Shown here piece after piece: positions 7,974 through 16,180 of a stretch of 64,000 nucleotides of DNA. Numbering within the stretch: the first letter of the stretch is position 1; every line of letters begins with the position of its first letter. The position numbers were made by a program, and so were the translations under genes. The notes below the pieces were generated by a model, which made no database searches, had not been told where the DNA came from, and was given only the letters and a program-made list of their open reading frames with translations. The stretch is taken from assembly GCF_017592555.1 (NCBI RefSeq), contig NZ_JAGFNS010000010.1:79545-143544 (forward strand), in the 5' to 3' direction. Source of the DNA: Actinoplanes flavus (GTDB taxonomy: Bacteria; Actinomycetota; Actinomycetes; Mycobacteriales; Micromonosporaceae).

Positions 7974-8750
7974 CTACGGCCCTATCCGGTGGGCCACCGC
8001 CCTAGCCAGCCCGGGTAGGCCGCTGTCGGTCATGAAGCCGGGCCACGCGCCTGCCTTCACCGGGCGCCAGGTCAGCCAGTGTGGCTGGTCGGAGACCGGT
8101 CGTACGCGTCGCCACCAGGTGTTGCGCTCATCCTCGGCCAGCAGCAGGAACGCCCAGGGCAGCAGGGCGGGATCCGAGGCCCCCGACCCGTCGCGCATCT
8201 GCTCGCGCAATTGGTGCAGGCGTGCGCGCTCGGCGCGGGCGGCACCGCTGGGTCGGATCGGTGCCTGTAGCCATCGGGTGAGCAGCACTGCTGTACCCGT
8301 GGCCAGGGGCAACACGGCCAACCACATCCCGGCAACCATCGCGGCCAGTGTTCCGCCCAGGCCGAGAACCGCGCCGGCTGCGATCAACCAGCGCAGCCGC
8401 GACATGAAACCGTACCGTTGGATCGCCTCGGACAACACGGTGCTGAGCCGGTCGGCGCTGATAGGGCCGTGCGGCGCTGTCATCGGTGGCAGCTCGGGAC
8501 GGTCCAGCCGCGCGGGGGCACCGCCATGGAACAGCCCGGCCAGGACATCCGCACGGTCCTGCCGCAGCCCTGAGGGATCGACCGGTCCTCGGCGGACGGT
8601 GTATCCGTCGTCATCGGCGACGATCTCGACGTAGCCGTCCTCGGCCAGCGCGAGTACCTCCGCGATCACCATCCGTGCGGGATGCCGGACACCCAGCAGC
8701 CAGGCACCGATGAGGCAGCTCGTTCCGGGGCGCTCGGGCTGACTCGACAT
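7974..8750 (-). CDS. Membrane protein, weakly DUF2207-like
   Basis: A 258-residue protein (MSSQPERPG start at 8750; 8771 is an alternative). Residues about 20-60 resemble a small winged-helix unit (RMVIAEVLALAEDGYVEIVADDDGY). Two adjacent membrane segments follow near residues 122-160 (WLIAAGAVLGLGGTLAAMVAGMWLAVLPLA), then a long polar C-terminal region (LREQMRDGSG, PWAFLLLAEDERNTWW). This order resembles the cytoplasmic part of YciQ/DUF2207 proteins, but the match is weak. It is a single gene with no informative partner; function unknown. Confidence 0.6.
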   Translation of the reverse strand: MSSQPERPGTSCLIGAWLLGVRHPARMVIAEVLALAEDGYVEIVADDDGYTVRRGPVDPSGLRQDRADVLAGLFHGGAPARLDRPELPPMTAPHGPISADRLSTVLSEAIQRYGFMSRLRWLIAAGAVLGLGGTLAAMVAGMWLAVLPLATGTAVLLTRWLQAPIRPSGAARAERARLHQLREQMRDGSGASDPALLPWAFLLLAEDERNTWWRRVRPVSDQPHWLTWRPVKAGAWPGFMTDSGLPGLARAVAHRIGP

Positions 8751-9036
8751 GGCAGATATTGTGCACAGCACAGTCCAGCCCTCGTAAGGGATCAGATTCA
8801 GAGAGAAACCGGCTGGCGCGCCTGCGAGCCCGTGCCGAACACACTCTGCAGATGTGCGGCGCAGATCCCGCAGCGCTCGTCGACTCCGAGAATGCGGTCT
8901 TCCCGCCGTTCTGAGTGGATATTCGCGGGCGCCGCGATCCGCTCGGCTCAGCCGATGGGACGGGAACGCGGACGGGCGCTCGTGACGCCCCGGAAACTGG
9001 CGAGCTGGGGGCGGCGTCGGTGCTGTACATTCCCCG

Positions 9037-9115
9037 TGTCTCGTCGTCTAGGGGCCAAGGATCCCGTGCGCCCTTCGGGGACGCGGAGGCGTGGGTTCAA
9101 ATCCCACCGGGACAT
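9037..9115 (+). tRNA. tRNA-Glu-like gene with 13-nt anticodon loop
   Basis: Acceptor TGTCTCG (9037-9043) pairs with CGGGACA (9108-9114). The D region TC-GTCTAGGGGCCAAGGAT has the typical tRNA-Glu/Gln form. The T arm GTGGG-TTCAAAT-CCCAC (9091-9107) is perfect. The anticodon stem CCGTG/CGCGG (9064-9068 and 9082-9086) encloses 13 nt, CGCCCTTCGGGGA, instead of 7. The loop contains TTC, the Glu(UUC) anticodon, flanked by CCC and GGG that can pair. A 13-bp hairpin follows directly. It may be an aberrant tRNA, a tRNA pseudogene or a former phage attachment site; the anticodon cannot be assigned safely. Confidence 0.5.
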
Positions 9116-9116
9116 C

Positions 9117-9146
9117 GGGGCCGACGCCGTCTTCGGCGTCGGCCCC
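9117..9146 (+). terminator. 13-bp hairpin after the tRNA-like gene
   Basis: GGGGCCGACGCCG (9117-9129) pairs perfectly with CGGCGTCGGCCCC (9134-9146) around TCTT. It follows the tRNA-like gene with a 1-nt gap, and no U tract is present. Its 3' part is duplicated at 10473. Confidence 0.75.
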
Positions 9147-9177
9147 GTCCTTGGCTCGGGTGCAGCAGGATGTGGGC
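9125..9177 (+). repeat. Direct repeat, copy 1 (tRNA flank)
   Basis: The first 42 nt (9125-9166) are identical to 10473-10514, and the next 11 nt differ at two positions. A weaker second block (9216-9256) also matches 10538-10577 with several differences. The intervening 1.3 kb holds two minus-strand genes. The copy starts within the terminator hairpin of the tRNA-like gene. Confidence 0.85.
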
Positions 9178-9278
9178 CCCATCGCACCCGGTGAGTTCCA
9201 TCTGGCTGCTGGACGCCCTGTTGTCCGTGACGGGCACTGTCCTCTACCGCCGCCGGTAGTGCGTGTCGGCATCGAGGA

Positions 9279-9671
9279 TCACGCGTTGGTCGGGTAGAGC
9301 CTGAGGTGGTCGGCCACCACGGCGATGGCGGTGCCGGGAGGCGCATCGATGGAACGGTTGTCGATCTCGACCTGCAGGAAGCCTTCGGCGATACGCATCG
9401 TCAGAACGTCCCGCTCCTGACGTTCAACGGTTCCGCGGAGTACCGGTCCCGGCCGCAGCGTCTCGCCGCCGCCGATGGCTATCGTGACTTCCCACTCGAG
9501 AACCGCATCGATGTCAAGCTCGACATCGATGACCTGGCCGACCGTGGGTGGTAGCCGGCCAGCCCATTCGGCCCTCAGATGCACGTCGGCCACCAGCGCG
9601 TCAACCATCGTGGTCGGGCCGGGATGAACGGCGGCGATTCCTATCTGCACGTTCTCGATGATCGCAGCCAA
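9279..9671 (-). CDS. Hypothetical protein, beta-rich
   Basis: A 130-residue soluble protein with alternating hydrophobic pattern typical of beta strands (GQVIDVELDIDAVLEWEVTIAIGG, then GFLQVEIDNRSIDAPPGTAIAVVADHLRLY). It has no signal peptide, cysteines or known motif, and I do not recognise a family. It lies between the two copies of the tRNA-flank repeat, with the other gene of that interval, at 9887-10360, on the same strand 215 bp upstream. Confidence 0.6.
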   Translation of the reverse strand: MAAIIENVQIGIAAVHPGPTTMVDALVADVHLRAEWAGRLPPTVGQVIDVELDIDAVLEWEVTIAIGGGETLRPGPVLRGTVERQERDVLTMRIAEGFLQVEIDNRSIDAPPGTAIAVVADHLRLYPTNA

Positions 9672-9886
9672 CGTCCTCTTCCAGCCGCGAGTCGCGCGCT
9701 ACTGAGGGTGATGGCAGGGTTGCATGCCAAGTAGGCGGATCTGCCGACGTGAGTGCGGTCGATTCTTGGGGGTGATGCGCCGTTCGTCTGCACTTGACTC
9801 CCTTGCATATTGGTGAGTCTCAGATTCAGGCGCAATGCTTGATCTTCGCGCCGCGCATGTCGCCAAGGTGTGCCGTCCCCTGGCTG

Positions 9887-10360
9887 TCATCGCCCCGAAT
9901 TGTTCAATTCCCTATCCCGGATGCACCGGTACCCGGGATCGAGCACATCGGAGATGTGCACCTCGAAACTGTCCGTGGTCGCGATCGACAGTGTGAGGTA
10001 CGCCTTGACTCCGTCGATGTCCCTGCTGGCGCAGAGTATGGCCGCGTGGTCGCCCGACTCCTGCTCTCGCGCCAAGATCCGCCAACCGTCCTGCTCCACG
10101 ACGCCCCGGTAGAACCGGGCCACACTGTCCTGCGCGGCGGTGCCGTGGTGGTACCGCCCCCCGTATGCGACGGTGCGGTCCACGTCGCATCCGCTGTACA
10201 AGTTCGCCGGCGCAAGGGCATCCGGCCACCTATTCAGAAGGGCAAGGTCGGACAATTGGGCGCCGCGCTGCTCACACTTTTCGTAACGCTCGTTTCGCCA
10301 CGCGACGGCAACGCCTCCAACCAGGAGAAGTCCGACTGCGGCGATCACTCGGTTTCGCAT
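9887..10360 (-). CDS. Membrane-anchored or secreted hypothetical protein
   Basis: A 157-residue protein with one N-terminal hydrophobic segment (residues 5-20, VIAAVGLLLVGGVAVA) followed by an arginine, so it is a signal anchor or an uncleaved signal. The rest is extracellular by prediction: CEQRGAQLSDLALLNRWPDALAP, SGCDVDRTVAYGGRYHHG, ARFYRGVVEQDGWRILARE and a C-terminal strand part with CASRD and YRCIRDREL. Four or five cysteines could form disulfides. The GWRILARE context recalls small actinobacterial lipoproteins, but I cannot name a family. It lies inside the interval bounded by the direct repeats. Confidence 0.6.
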   Translation of the reverse strand: MRNRVIAAVGLLLVGGVAVAWRNERYEKCEQRGAQLSDLALLNRWPDALAPANLYSGCDVDRTVAYGGRYHHGTAAQDSVARFYRGVVEQDGWRILAREQESGDHAAILCASRDIDGVKAYLTLSIATTDSFEVHISDVLDPGYRCIRDRELNNSGR

Positions 10361-10472
10361 CAGCCGGGAGATTAACAGCCGGTCACAAGTCTGAACAGAG
10401 CGGCGACCTGACCGCTATGAGCGATAGCGCCGCGTGTCTCCAATAGGGATACGGGGCCACGTGCGGGAGGAG

Positions 10473-10525
10473 CGCCGTCTTCGGCGTCGGCCCCGTCCTT
10501 GGCTCGGGTGCAGCGGGGTGTGGGC
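10473..10525 (+). repeat. Direct repeat, copy 2
   Basis: Copy of 9125-9177: 51 of 53 nt identical, same orientation. No tRNA remains upstream of this copy, although CGCCG-TCTT-CGGCG still forms a short hairpin here. Together the copies bracket about 1.3 kb. Confidence 0.85.
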
Positions 10526-10655
10526 ATCACACCCCCCCTGTTGCCCAGGGCGGGCACCGTCTTCTACCGCCGCGGGCAAAGCGCTGAGCGTCGCCAGTGT
10601 GCCTCCGTCACGGGATCGCTCGCGGCTGAAGCACGGAGGCTCACCGCGGGCGGTA

Positions 10656-11683
10656 TCAAGTGAGCGGTGACGCCTTCACCAGTCGGCGGTAGGCGGCGAC
10701 CGCGGCCGGCACCTGGTCAAGACCCTGCTCGCTGCCGCGGGCGTCCGGGCCGGCCCACCATTTCATGAAGAGGGCCGGCGGCAGGCCCGCGTATTCGGGG
10801 CCGATGGTGGCCGGATGGGCCGCGGCGGCGGTGATGGTCCCGACCCACTCGGCGAATCGGGTGCCACCACGGTCCCATCGCGCCTCGGCGCCTACTCCGT
10901 CGCCGTCCTGCACGGTCGTGCCGATCTCGCCGACTCCCCACGGCCGCTTGGTCTCACGCCAAATGTCGCGCGGGTAGCGGAAGAACTCGCCGGTGTGGCA
11001 TACCTGCCCTGGTTGCTGTGCGGCAAGGTGGGCGGCATGCCGGGGAAGACGTATGTGTCCCACGAGACGAGGTCGGCCGGGTCGTCGTTGCGCTCGACGA
11101 ACAGGCGCCAGTCACCGCCCAGCTTCTTGACGTTGTAGTGCTGCCAGTACCACATCAGGTTCTTCTCGAGGGTGACCTGCGATCGGGCGGGGTGTGCCCC
11201 GATTATCCGGCGGTAAGCACGGTAGACGTCGAGATAGGCGGCCGGTTCGGCCCGCGGGTCACGGCGGCGGCCCCAGTCATTCTGCACCTCGTGGAAGTAG
11301 ATGACCGACAGTTGGGTGTGGTGCTCGTGTGCCCAGTCGAGCAGCGCCCGCAGCCGGTCGTCGTCGCGTGTCTTGTGAGAGATGGTGATCGGCTCGTCGG
11401 GGTGGCTCGCGGTAGCCCAGGCGAGCAGGGTACCGACCATGCTGCCGTCCCCGGCCAGGGGCAGCCGGTCGGCAGCGAACAGCCGGATGCCGATCGGGCC
11501 GTCGCCATAGAGCGCGCGCTGCTTTTCGTAGAGCCGCCGGAAAGTGTCCGCGTCGTCTTTGGGTGGTCCCTGCGTCGAGGCGATGACACCGAACCGGGTG
11601 GCCGATGCGGCGGAGGCTGGCTGGCCTGGCATCGTGACCGCTCCCGCGGCGAGCGCGGTGGTCAGTAGAGTGCGTCGCCGCAT
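10656..11683 (-). pseudogene. Secreted GH26-like glycoside hydrolase, frameshifted
   Basis: The frame from ATG 11683 encodes a Tat/Sec-type leader (MRRRTLLTTALAAGAVTMPG...ASA) and a TIM-barrel-like protein with SVIYFHEVQNDW (acid/base Glu region) and NLMWYWQHYNVKKLGGDWRLF, SWDTYVFPGMPP. Near 10978-10988 the reading changes frame: the first frame gives YATPASS and then noise, while the second gives EFFRYPRDIWRETKRPWGVGEIGT (nucleophile Glu region) through to 10656. Adding one base makes the total 1,029 nt, or 342 residues, so a single T was lost from an AGTTTC-like context. The active sites on both sides remain conserved, so the event is recent or is a sequencing error. The substrate, perhaps a mannan-type glycan, is not certain. 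Confidence 0.75.
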
Positions 11684-11938
11684 GCCATTCCTCCGGCCGG
11701 ATGTGCTCCTGTCGTCCCGACGCTACGCGTCGCTCGCCGAGCCGAGGCGGTAATCGTACAATTGCGGAATCTATAGCTTTTTGGGACGCAATGTCCGATA
11801 TCCCGCGCTTCGGTCGGCCTCCGGCGAGGCACCCTCTCGGCCGCGTCCCCTCCCACGTGGAGTCTGTGCTGCCGGTGCCCGATCGTGCCGGCGAGAGCGC
11901 GTGAAGCCGGGACCGCTCACGCGGAACGGGAGTCGCTG

Positions 11939-12796
11939 TCAGGGGAGGGGCCACACCGCGGGGATGCGTTCGAGGAGGCCGTCGGTGTAGACGTCGCGCA
12001 GGCGCAGCGGCTTGAGGTGCACGTAGCCGATGTGGCAGTCGCACCGGGCGTGAGTGCACGCGCGCGGTCGTAGGGCCGCGCGCCACGTACCGTCGTAGAG
12101 GTTGCCGATCGGCTCCTGGATGAAGTGGCATCGGCGGACGGTGCCGTCGCCGAGCACCGAGATGGCCGTCTCACCGGCGTGGCACGGCAGGCCGAGTGAC
12201 GCGTGCGGGCGGACGCTGTCGCCGAAACGGGGATCCAGCGCGGTCCAGCGCCGCTCCTCCTCAGTGGTGTAGACGTGGCCGTCGGCCGCGTTCACCCACA
12301 GGTAGACCGTGGACGGCAACGCCGAGCGCAGTGCGACGGCCTCGTCGTAGTGGCTGGGAAGACCGACGACGCCGACCGAATAGCGGATGCCGAGCCGGTC
12401 GAGTTCCTGGCAGCGGGCCAGGAACCGATCCCGGGTCACCTCGCCCGGGTGGTAGGTGGTCCACAGTGCGGCGGCATCCGGGTTCGCCGCGGCCAGCCAG
12501 CCGGTGCGGGCGGCCAGGTTCGTCTGGATCGCCACCCGGGCGACGTGCGGCAGGTGGGAGAGGCGTACGACGGCGTCCCGGTACCAGGACCGGGTGAGCC
12601 CCTCGCCCCACGGCGTGAACAGCACCGACAACCGCCGGTCGGTGGTCGCCGCCACCCAGCCGGTGAAGCGTTCCAGGGCGGCCCGGTCGGCGCGCAGCAC
12701 CTCGGGCGGGTCGACCCGCTTGGCGAACGGGCAGTAGGGACAGTCGTAGTTGCAGCTGGCCAGCGGCCCGCGATAGAGCACGTAGAGGTCGGTCAT
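11939..12796 (-). CDS. STM4011 family radical SAM protein
   Basis: A 285-residue radical S-adenosylmethionine enzyme. The cluster motif CNYDCPYC (Cys15, Cys19, Cys22) has CX3CX2C spacing for a 4Fe-4S cluster that cleaves SAM. Further Cys are present (GLPCHAGET, RRCHF) and a Cys-rich end (ACTHARCDCHIGYVHL) could hold a second cluster, as in SPASM-type enzymes. The start at ATG 12796 overlaps the stop of the upstream STM4012 gene by ATGA, so the two are translationally coupled; the longer frame to 12847 lies inside that gene. It is the last gene of the STM4015-4011 operon. The family is known by its Salmonella locus name; the substrate is unknown. Confidence 0.9.
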   Translation of the reverse strand: MTDLYVLYRGPLASCNYDCPYCPFAKRVDPPEVLRADRAALERFTGWVAATTDRRLSVLFTPWGEGLTRSWYRDAVVRLSHLPHVARVAIQTNLAARTGWLAAANPDAAALWTTYHPGEVTRDRFLARCQELDRLGIRYSVGVVGLPSHYDEAVALRSALPSTVYLWVNAADGHVYTTEEERRWTALDPRFGDSVRPHASLGLPCHAGETAISVLGDGTVRRCHFIQEPIGNLYDGTWRAALRPRACTHARCDCHIGYVHLKPLRLRDVYTDGLLERIPAVWPLP

Positions 12797-14097
12797 CGGG
12801 GGACGTAGGCTCCCATCGCCTGGCGCACATCGGCCGACACCAGCCACGGTCCGATGGCGTCGGACCAGGCCAGGCCCTCGCCGGTGAGCCGGGTCCGGGC
12901 CGGGTTCAGCCAGCCACGGTCCACCAGGCCGGAAAGTTGCGGGAAGTCGCCGGTGTGCGCCGTGCCGAACCGGGAGCGGTAGGCGGCGGCGTCCACCCCC
13001 TCGGCTCGCAGCAGCGACTTGAGCAGCCAGCGGCGCCGCTGCTCGACGGCGTCCAGACGGAAGCCGATCTCGGCGTACCGGAAATCGGTGGGGGGTCGGG
13101 AAAGGTAGTCGTCGATGACCGCGCGGACCTCGGAGACGGTGACCGCGTAGTCGAACGAGTAGTGCAGCTCCGTCGTGTACGACCGGGCGCCGCAGCCCAG
13201 GCCCACCATGCCGTCGTCCTGGCAGCAGTAGTCGGGGCCGGCCGGAACGGGTGCGCCGGCCCGGCGGAACTGGCGCATCGAGTGCCGCACGTAGCCGGCG
13301 TCGGTCAGCACCTCGACCGCCTGCCGGTACAGCTGCTGCCGCTGGCGGTCCCAGTCGGCGCGGGCGTGGGCGCGCCGGCCCAGTCCGGTGAGCGGGCGAA
13401 CGTAGAGCGGGTAGAGGTACAGCTCCTCGGGCCGCCAGCGCAGCGCCTCGTCGAGCGAGTGCTGCCAGGTGGCCGCGGTCTGCCCGTCGATGCCGTAGAT
13501 CAGGTCGACGTTGAGCACCGGGATCCGCGCCTCCCGGATCGCCTCCAGCGCCGCCCGCACCTCGGCGAGGCGCTGTGGCCGGCCGGCGGCGCGGGCCTCG
13601 GTGTCGAGGAAACTCTGAACGCCGATGCTGATCCGGGTCGTGCCGTGCTCGGCGAGGACGGCGAGCCGGTCCGGGGTCGCGGTGGCCGGCGACGTCTCCA
13701 CCGACAGCGGGACCGCGGTCGTGCCGAACGCGTCGCCGACGATGCCGAACAGCTCCGACAGTTCCGGAGCCGTCAGATAGGTGGGGGTGCCGCCGCCGAT
13801 CGCCAGCCGGGAGAACACGGCGCCGGGGGAGAGGCTGTCGCGGACCGCGGCCGCCTGCCGGCGAAGCTGCGCCAGATAGGCGGTGACCTGCTCGTCCGGC
13901 GGATTGGCGCGGGTGAACAGGTTGCAGAACCCGCAGCGCATCTCACAGAACGGCAGATGTACGTACCCGAACAGGGAGTCCTGCCGTTCACCCGACCACA
14001 CGTCGCTCAGCAGCGGCCGCGGGTCGAGCCGCCGGTACGCGGTCTTGTGCGGGTACGCGTACAGATACCCCTGATACGGCGAATCGTCGAGGCTCAC
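12793..14097 (-). CDS. STM4012 family radical SAM protein (HemN-like)
   Basis: A 434-residue radical SAM enzyme starting at GTG 14097, whose GTGA overlaps the stop of STM4013. The motif CEMRCGFC (Cys51, Cys55, Cys58) binds the SAM-cleaving 4Fe-4S cluster. After it come AIGGGTPTYLTAPELSELF and ISIGVQSFLDTEARAAGRPQ and VDLIYGIDGQTAATWQHSL, the blocks typical of coproporphyrinogen-III-dehydrogenase-like (HemN/HemW) proteins. Genuine HemN activity is unlikely in this context: the gene is embedded in the STM4011-4015 operon, where it must act with a second radical SAM enzyme, a hydrolase and an ATP-grasp protein. The frame stays open to 14817, but that region belongs to the overlapping gene. Confidence 0.92.
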   Translation of the reverse strand: MSLDDSPYQGYLYAYPHKTAYRRLDPRPLLSDVWSGERQDSLFGYVHLPFCEMRCGFCNLFTRANPPDEQVTAYLAQLRRQAAAVRDSLSPGAVFSRLAIGGGTPTYLTAPELSELFGIVGDAFGTTAVPLSVETSPATATPDRLAVLAEHGTTRISIGVQSFLDTEARAAGRPQRLAEVRAALEAIREARIPVLNVDLIYGIDGQTAATWQHSLDEALRWRPEELYLYPLYVRPLTGLGRRAHARADWDRQRQQLYRQAVEVLTDAGYVRHSMRQFRRAGAPVPAGPDYCCQDDGMVGLGCGARSYTTELHYSFDYAVTVSEVRAVIDDYLSRPPTDFRYAEIGFRLDAVEQRRRWLLKSLLRAEGVDAAAYRSRFGTAHTGDFPQLSGLVDRGWLNPARTRLTGEGLAWSDAIGPWLVSADVRQAMGAYVPR

Positions 14098-14891
14098 GAC
14101 GGCTCCAGGATGAAATCGGCGTACGGCACCGTCCACACCGTCTCGTGGGCGACCCGGTGGCCGACGTGGCCGTCCTCGCCGTAGAGCGTGCCGTGATCCG
14201 AGCAGATGATCACCAGGCAGGGTCGCCCGCGCCCGCTGACCAGCGTGAACAATCTGTCCAGGCGACCGTCCACATACTCCAGGGCGGCCGCGTGGGTGGC
14301 CACCGAGTCGGGGCCGGCCCCGGGAACGTAGTGCCTGTTCGGCTGGTGCATCGCGGCGACGTTGAGGAAGGTGAACAGCGGCCGGCCGGCGGGCAGCCCC
14401 GCGATGATCGATTCCAGGCGGTCGAGCTGGGCGCCGAGACAGTCCGGTGCGGTCACCCCGAAAGCCTTCTCCCAGTGCGACTCGGCGAACAGGCCCGGCA
14501 GCACCCGGCCCAGCGGCGCGGCCGGATTGAAGAATCCCACCCCACCCAGGCAGACCGTGTGATAGCCGGCGGCGGCCAGCCCGGCCGGCAGATCGGGGGC
14601 GTCGAACACGAACGTCCCCGGCCCACTGGTCTCGCTGCCACCGAACCGGGCCGCGAACAGCCGCTCGTGCGGCCCCGGCGTCACCGGCGTCGGCAGGAAA
14701 CCCGCGAAGAACGCGTGATGCGCCGCGTAGGTGAAGCTCGCCGGACTGTGCCGCCGCTCCCACACGCCGCCGGGAAGCGCCTTCGCCAGCCGCGGGGTAC
14801 GCCCGTCGGCCAGGCACCGCTGCGCCACATCGAACCGCAGCGTGTCCAAGGTGACGAACAACAGATCATGACTGCCGATCAGCTCACGCAC
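14094..14891 (-). CDS. STM4013/SEN3800 family hydrolase (sulfatase-like)
   Basis: A 265-residue member of the alkaline-phosphatase superfamily. LLFVTLDTLRFD (residues 10-21) supplies the first metal-binding Asp and a Thr in the nucleophile position. FTFLNVAAMHQPNRHY and IICSDHGTLYGEDGHVGH (about residues 228-245) supply the second metal-site Asp/His residues. Such enzymes hydrolyse phosphate or sulfate esters using two divalent metals. There is no signal peptide, so it works in the cytoplasm, probably on a product or cofactor of its operon partners. It overlaps STM4014 by 13 bp and STM4012 by 4 bp, a sign of tight coupling. Confidence 0.9.
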   Translation of the reverse strand: MRELIGSHDLLFVTLDTLRFDVAQRCLADGRTPRLAKALPGGVWERRHSPASFTYAAHHAFFAGFLPTPVTPGPHERLFAARFGGSETSGPGTFVFDAPDLPAGLAAAGYHTVCLGGVGFFNPAAPLGRVLPGLFAESHWEKAFGVTAPDCLGAQLDRLESIIAGLPAGRPLFTFLNVAAMHQPNRHYVPGAGPDSVATHAAALEYVDGRLDRLFTLVSGRGRPCLVIICSDHGTLYGEDGHVGHRVAHETVWTVPYADFILEPS

Positions 14892-16180
14892 GCGGCACCC
14901 ACCCGGTCACCCGTTACCGAGGCCGTGGAAAGCCCGCCCGGCCAGCCGTCGAGAAGGGCGGCGACCTGCGCGTCATAGGTGTCCTGGCCGTCCGCGAGCA
15001 CGCCGGGCAGCAGATCACCGAACGCGTTCACCTCGGCCACCGCATGATCACGCCAACCCACCCGGAACATCAGATCAACACCGACATGCAGGGTACGGGG
15101 AAAGCACGCCGCCACCCGCACGCACGTCTCCATGGCGGCCGCCCAGGACCGCTCGCCGGCGGCGGCCCGCACCGCCGCGACATCGCCGCGGGCGTTGCCG
15201 AGATGCAGGTTCGTCATCGGGGACCGGCTGGTCCGCACCACCACATGCCGTGGCCGGCCGGCGATCACCACCACCCGCAGGTCGAGCACCCGATCACCGA
15301 GGGACGCCTTGGGAAACCACTGCTCGACGTGCAGCCCGTCCGGCGCCAGCAGGTCGACGATCGTACGGATGGAGGATTCGTCGTCGTAACGGCGGACCCT
15401 CAGGTTGTTGAAAATGGACTCGCCGCTCAGCTCGACCGAGGTGACGGCCGTGACCCGCCGCCCGGCCGCGGCGAGGGCGATCACCCCGGAGGCGGAGGAG
15501 CCGTGGGCGGGTTTCACGAAGACCCGCCCCCACCCGGCCGCCCGCATCGCCGCCCGCAGCGCCTCGTAACCGTGCACCGGCGCGGCGGCCCCGACCGTCG
15601 ATCCCGCGATCGCGGCGGCATCGGCTGTCGACCCCGCGAGCGCGGAGATGGAGGGCGCGAGACGGGCGGGCGGCGTCTGGGTGGGGTCGAGCGCGGCGGC
15701 ATCGGCCGTCGGCCCCGTGATCGCGGCGGCGAAGGGCGCAAGGCTGGCGGGCGGGGCCGGGGCGAAGTGGAGCGCGGGCGGCACCGGAATCCCGGCGGCC
15801 GACAACAGCGCGTGGCAGCGGCGCTTGTCGGTCATGGTGAGGATGTCCGCGGGGTCGCTGAGCGGCAGCCCGCCACCGTCAGCGATGCGGGCGAGAGCCA
15901 GCCCCAGCCCGGTGAAGGCCGCGCCCATGCCGAGGATCTCGCCGTGCCGGGCCGCCGTGGCCGGGCGGCCGGAGCCGAGGGTGCGCAACAGCCGGTCCAC
16001 CTCGGCGTCCTCGCCCGGCGAGTCGATCCGGACCAGTGTGCCGGGGCCGGGGACGCTCCCGGAGAGCAGCACCTCGCGCCACGGGTGGACCGTCGGCGCG
16101 GGGAGTCCGGCCCGCCGCGCGGCGGCGGTGAACAGCGCGACCCGGCGGTTCGACGGGTTGCCGACCAGGGCGAGCGGCAT
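14879..16180 (-). CDS. STM4014 family ATP-grasp protein
   Basis: A 433-residue protein of ATP-grasp type. The N-terminal part (MPLALVGNPSNRRVALF) resembles a preATP-grasp Rossmann unit. The middle and C-terminus show KPAHGSSASGVIAL (glycine-rich ATP loop), LDLRVVVIAGRPRHVVVR and VDLMF...AVAEVNAFGDLLPGV with the acidic/Asn metal residues. ATP-grasp enzymes join an acyl phosphate to an amine or thiol. Residues about 147-205 are an Ala-rich insert (ITGPTADAAALD, LAGSTADAAAIAGSTVGAAA) that looks like recent repeat expansion. The gene directly abuts STM4015 (stop 16181-16183, start 16180) and overlaps STM4013. Confidence 0.87.
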   Translation of the reverse strand: MPLALVGNPSNRRVALFTAAARRAGLPAPTVHPWREVLLSGSVPGPGTLVRIDSPGEDAEVDRLLRTLGSGRPATAARHGEILGMGAAFTGLGLALARIADGGGLPLSDPADILTMTDKRRCHALLSAAGIPVPPALHFAPAPPASLAPFAAAITGPTADAAALDPTQTPPARLAPSISALAGSTADAAAIAGSTVGAAAPVHGYEALRAAMRAAGWGRVFVKPAHGSSASGVIALAAAGRRVTAVTSVELSGESIFNNLRVRRYDDESSIRTIVDLLAPDGLHVEQWFPKASLGDRVLDLRVVVIAGRPRHVVVRTSRSPMTNLHLGNARGDVAAVRAAAGERSWAAAMETCVRVAACFPRTLHVGVDLMFRVGWRDHAVAEVNAFGDLLPGVLADGQDTYDAQVAALLDGWPGGLSTASVTGDRVGAACVS

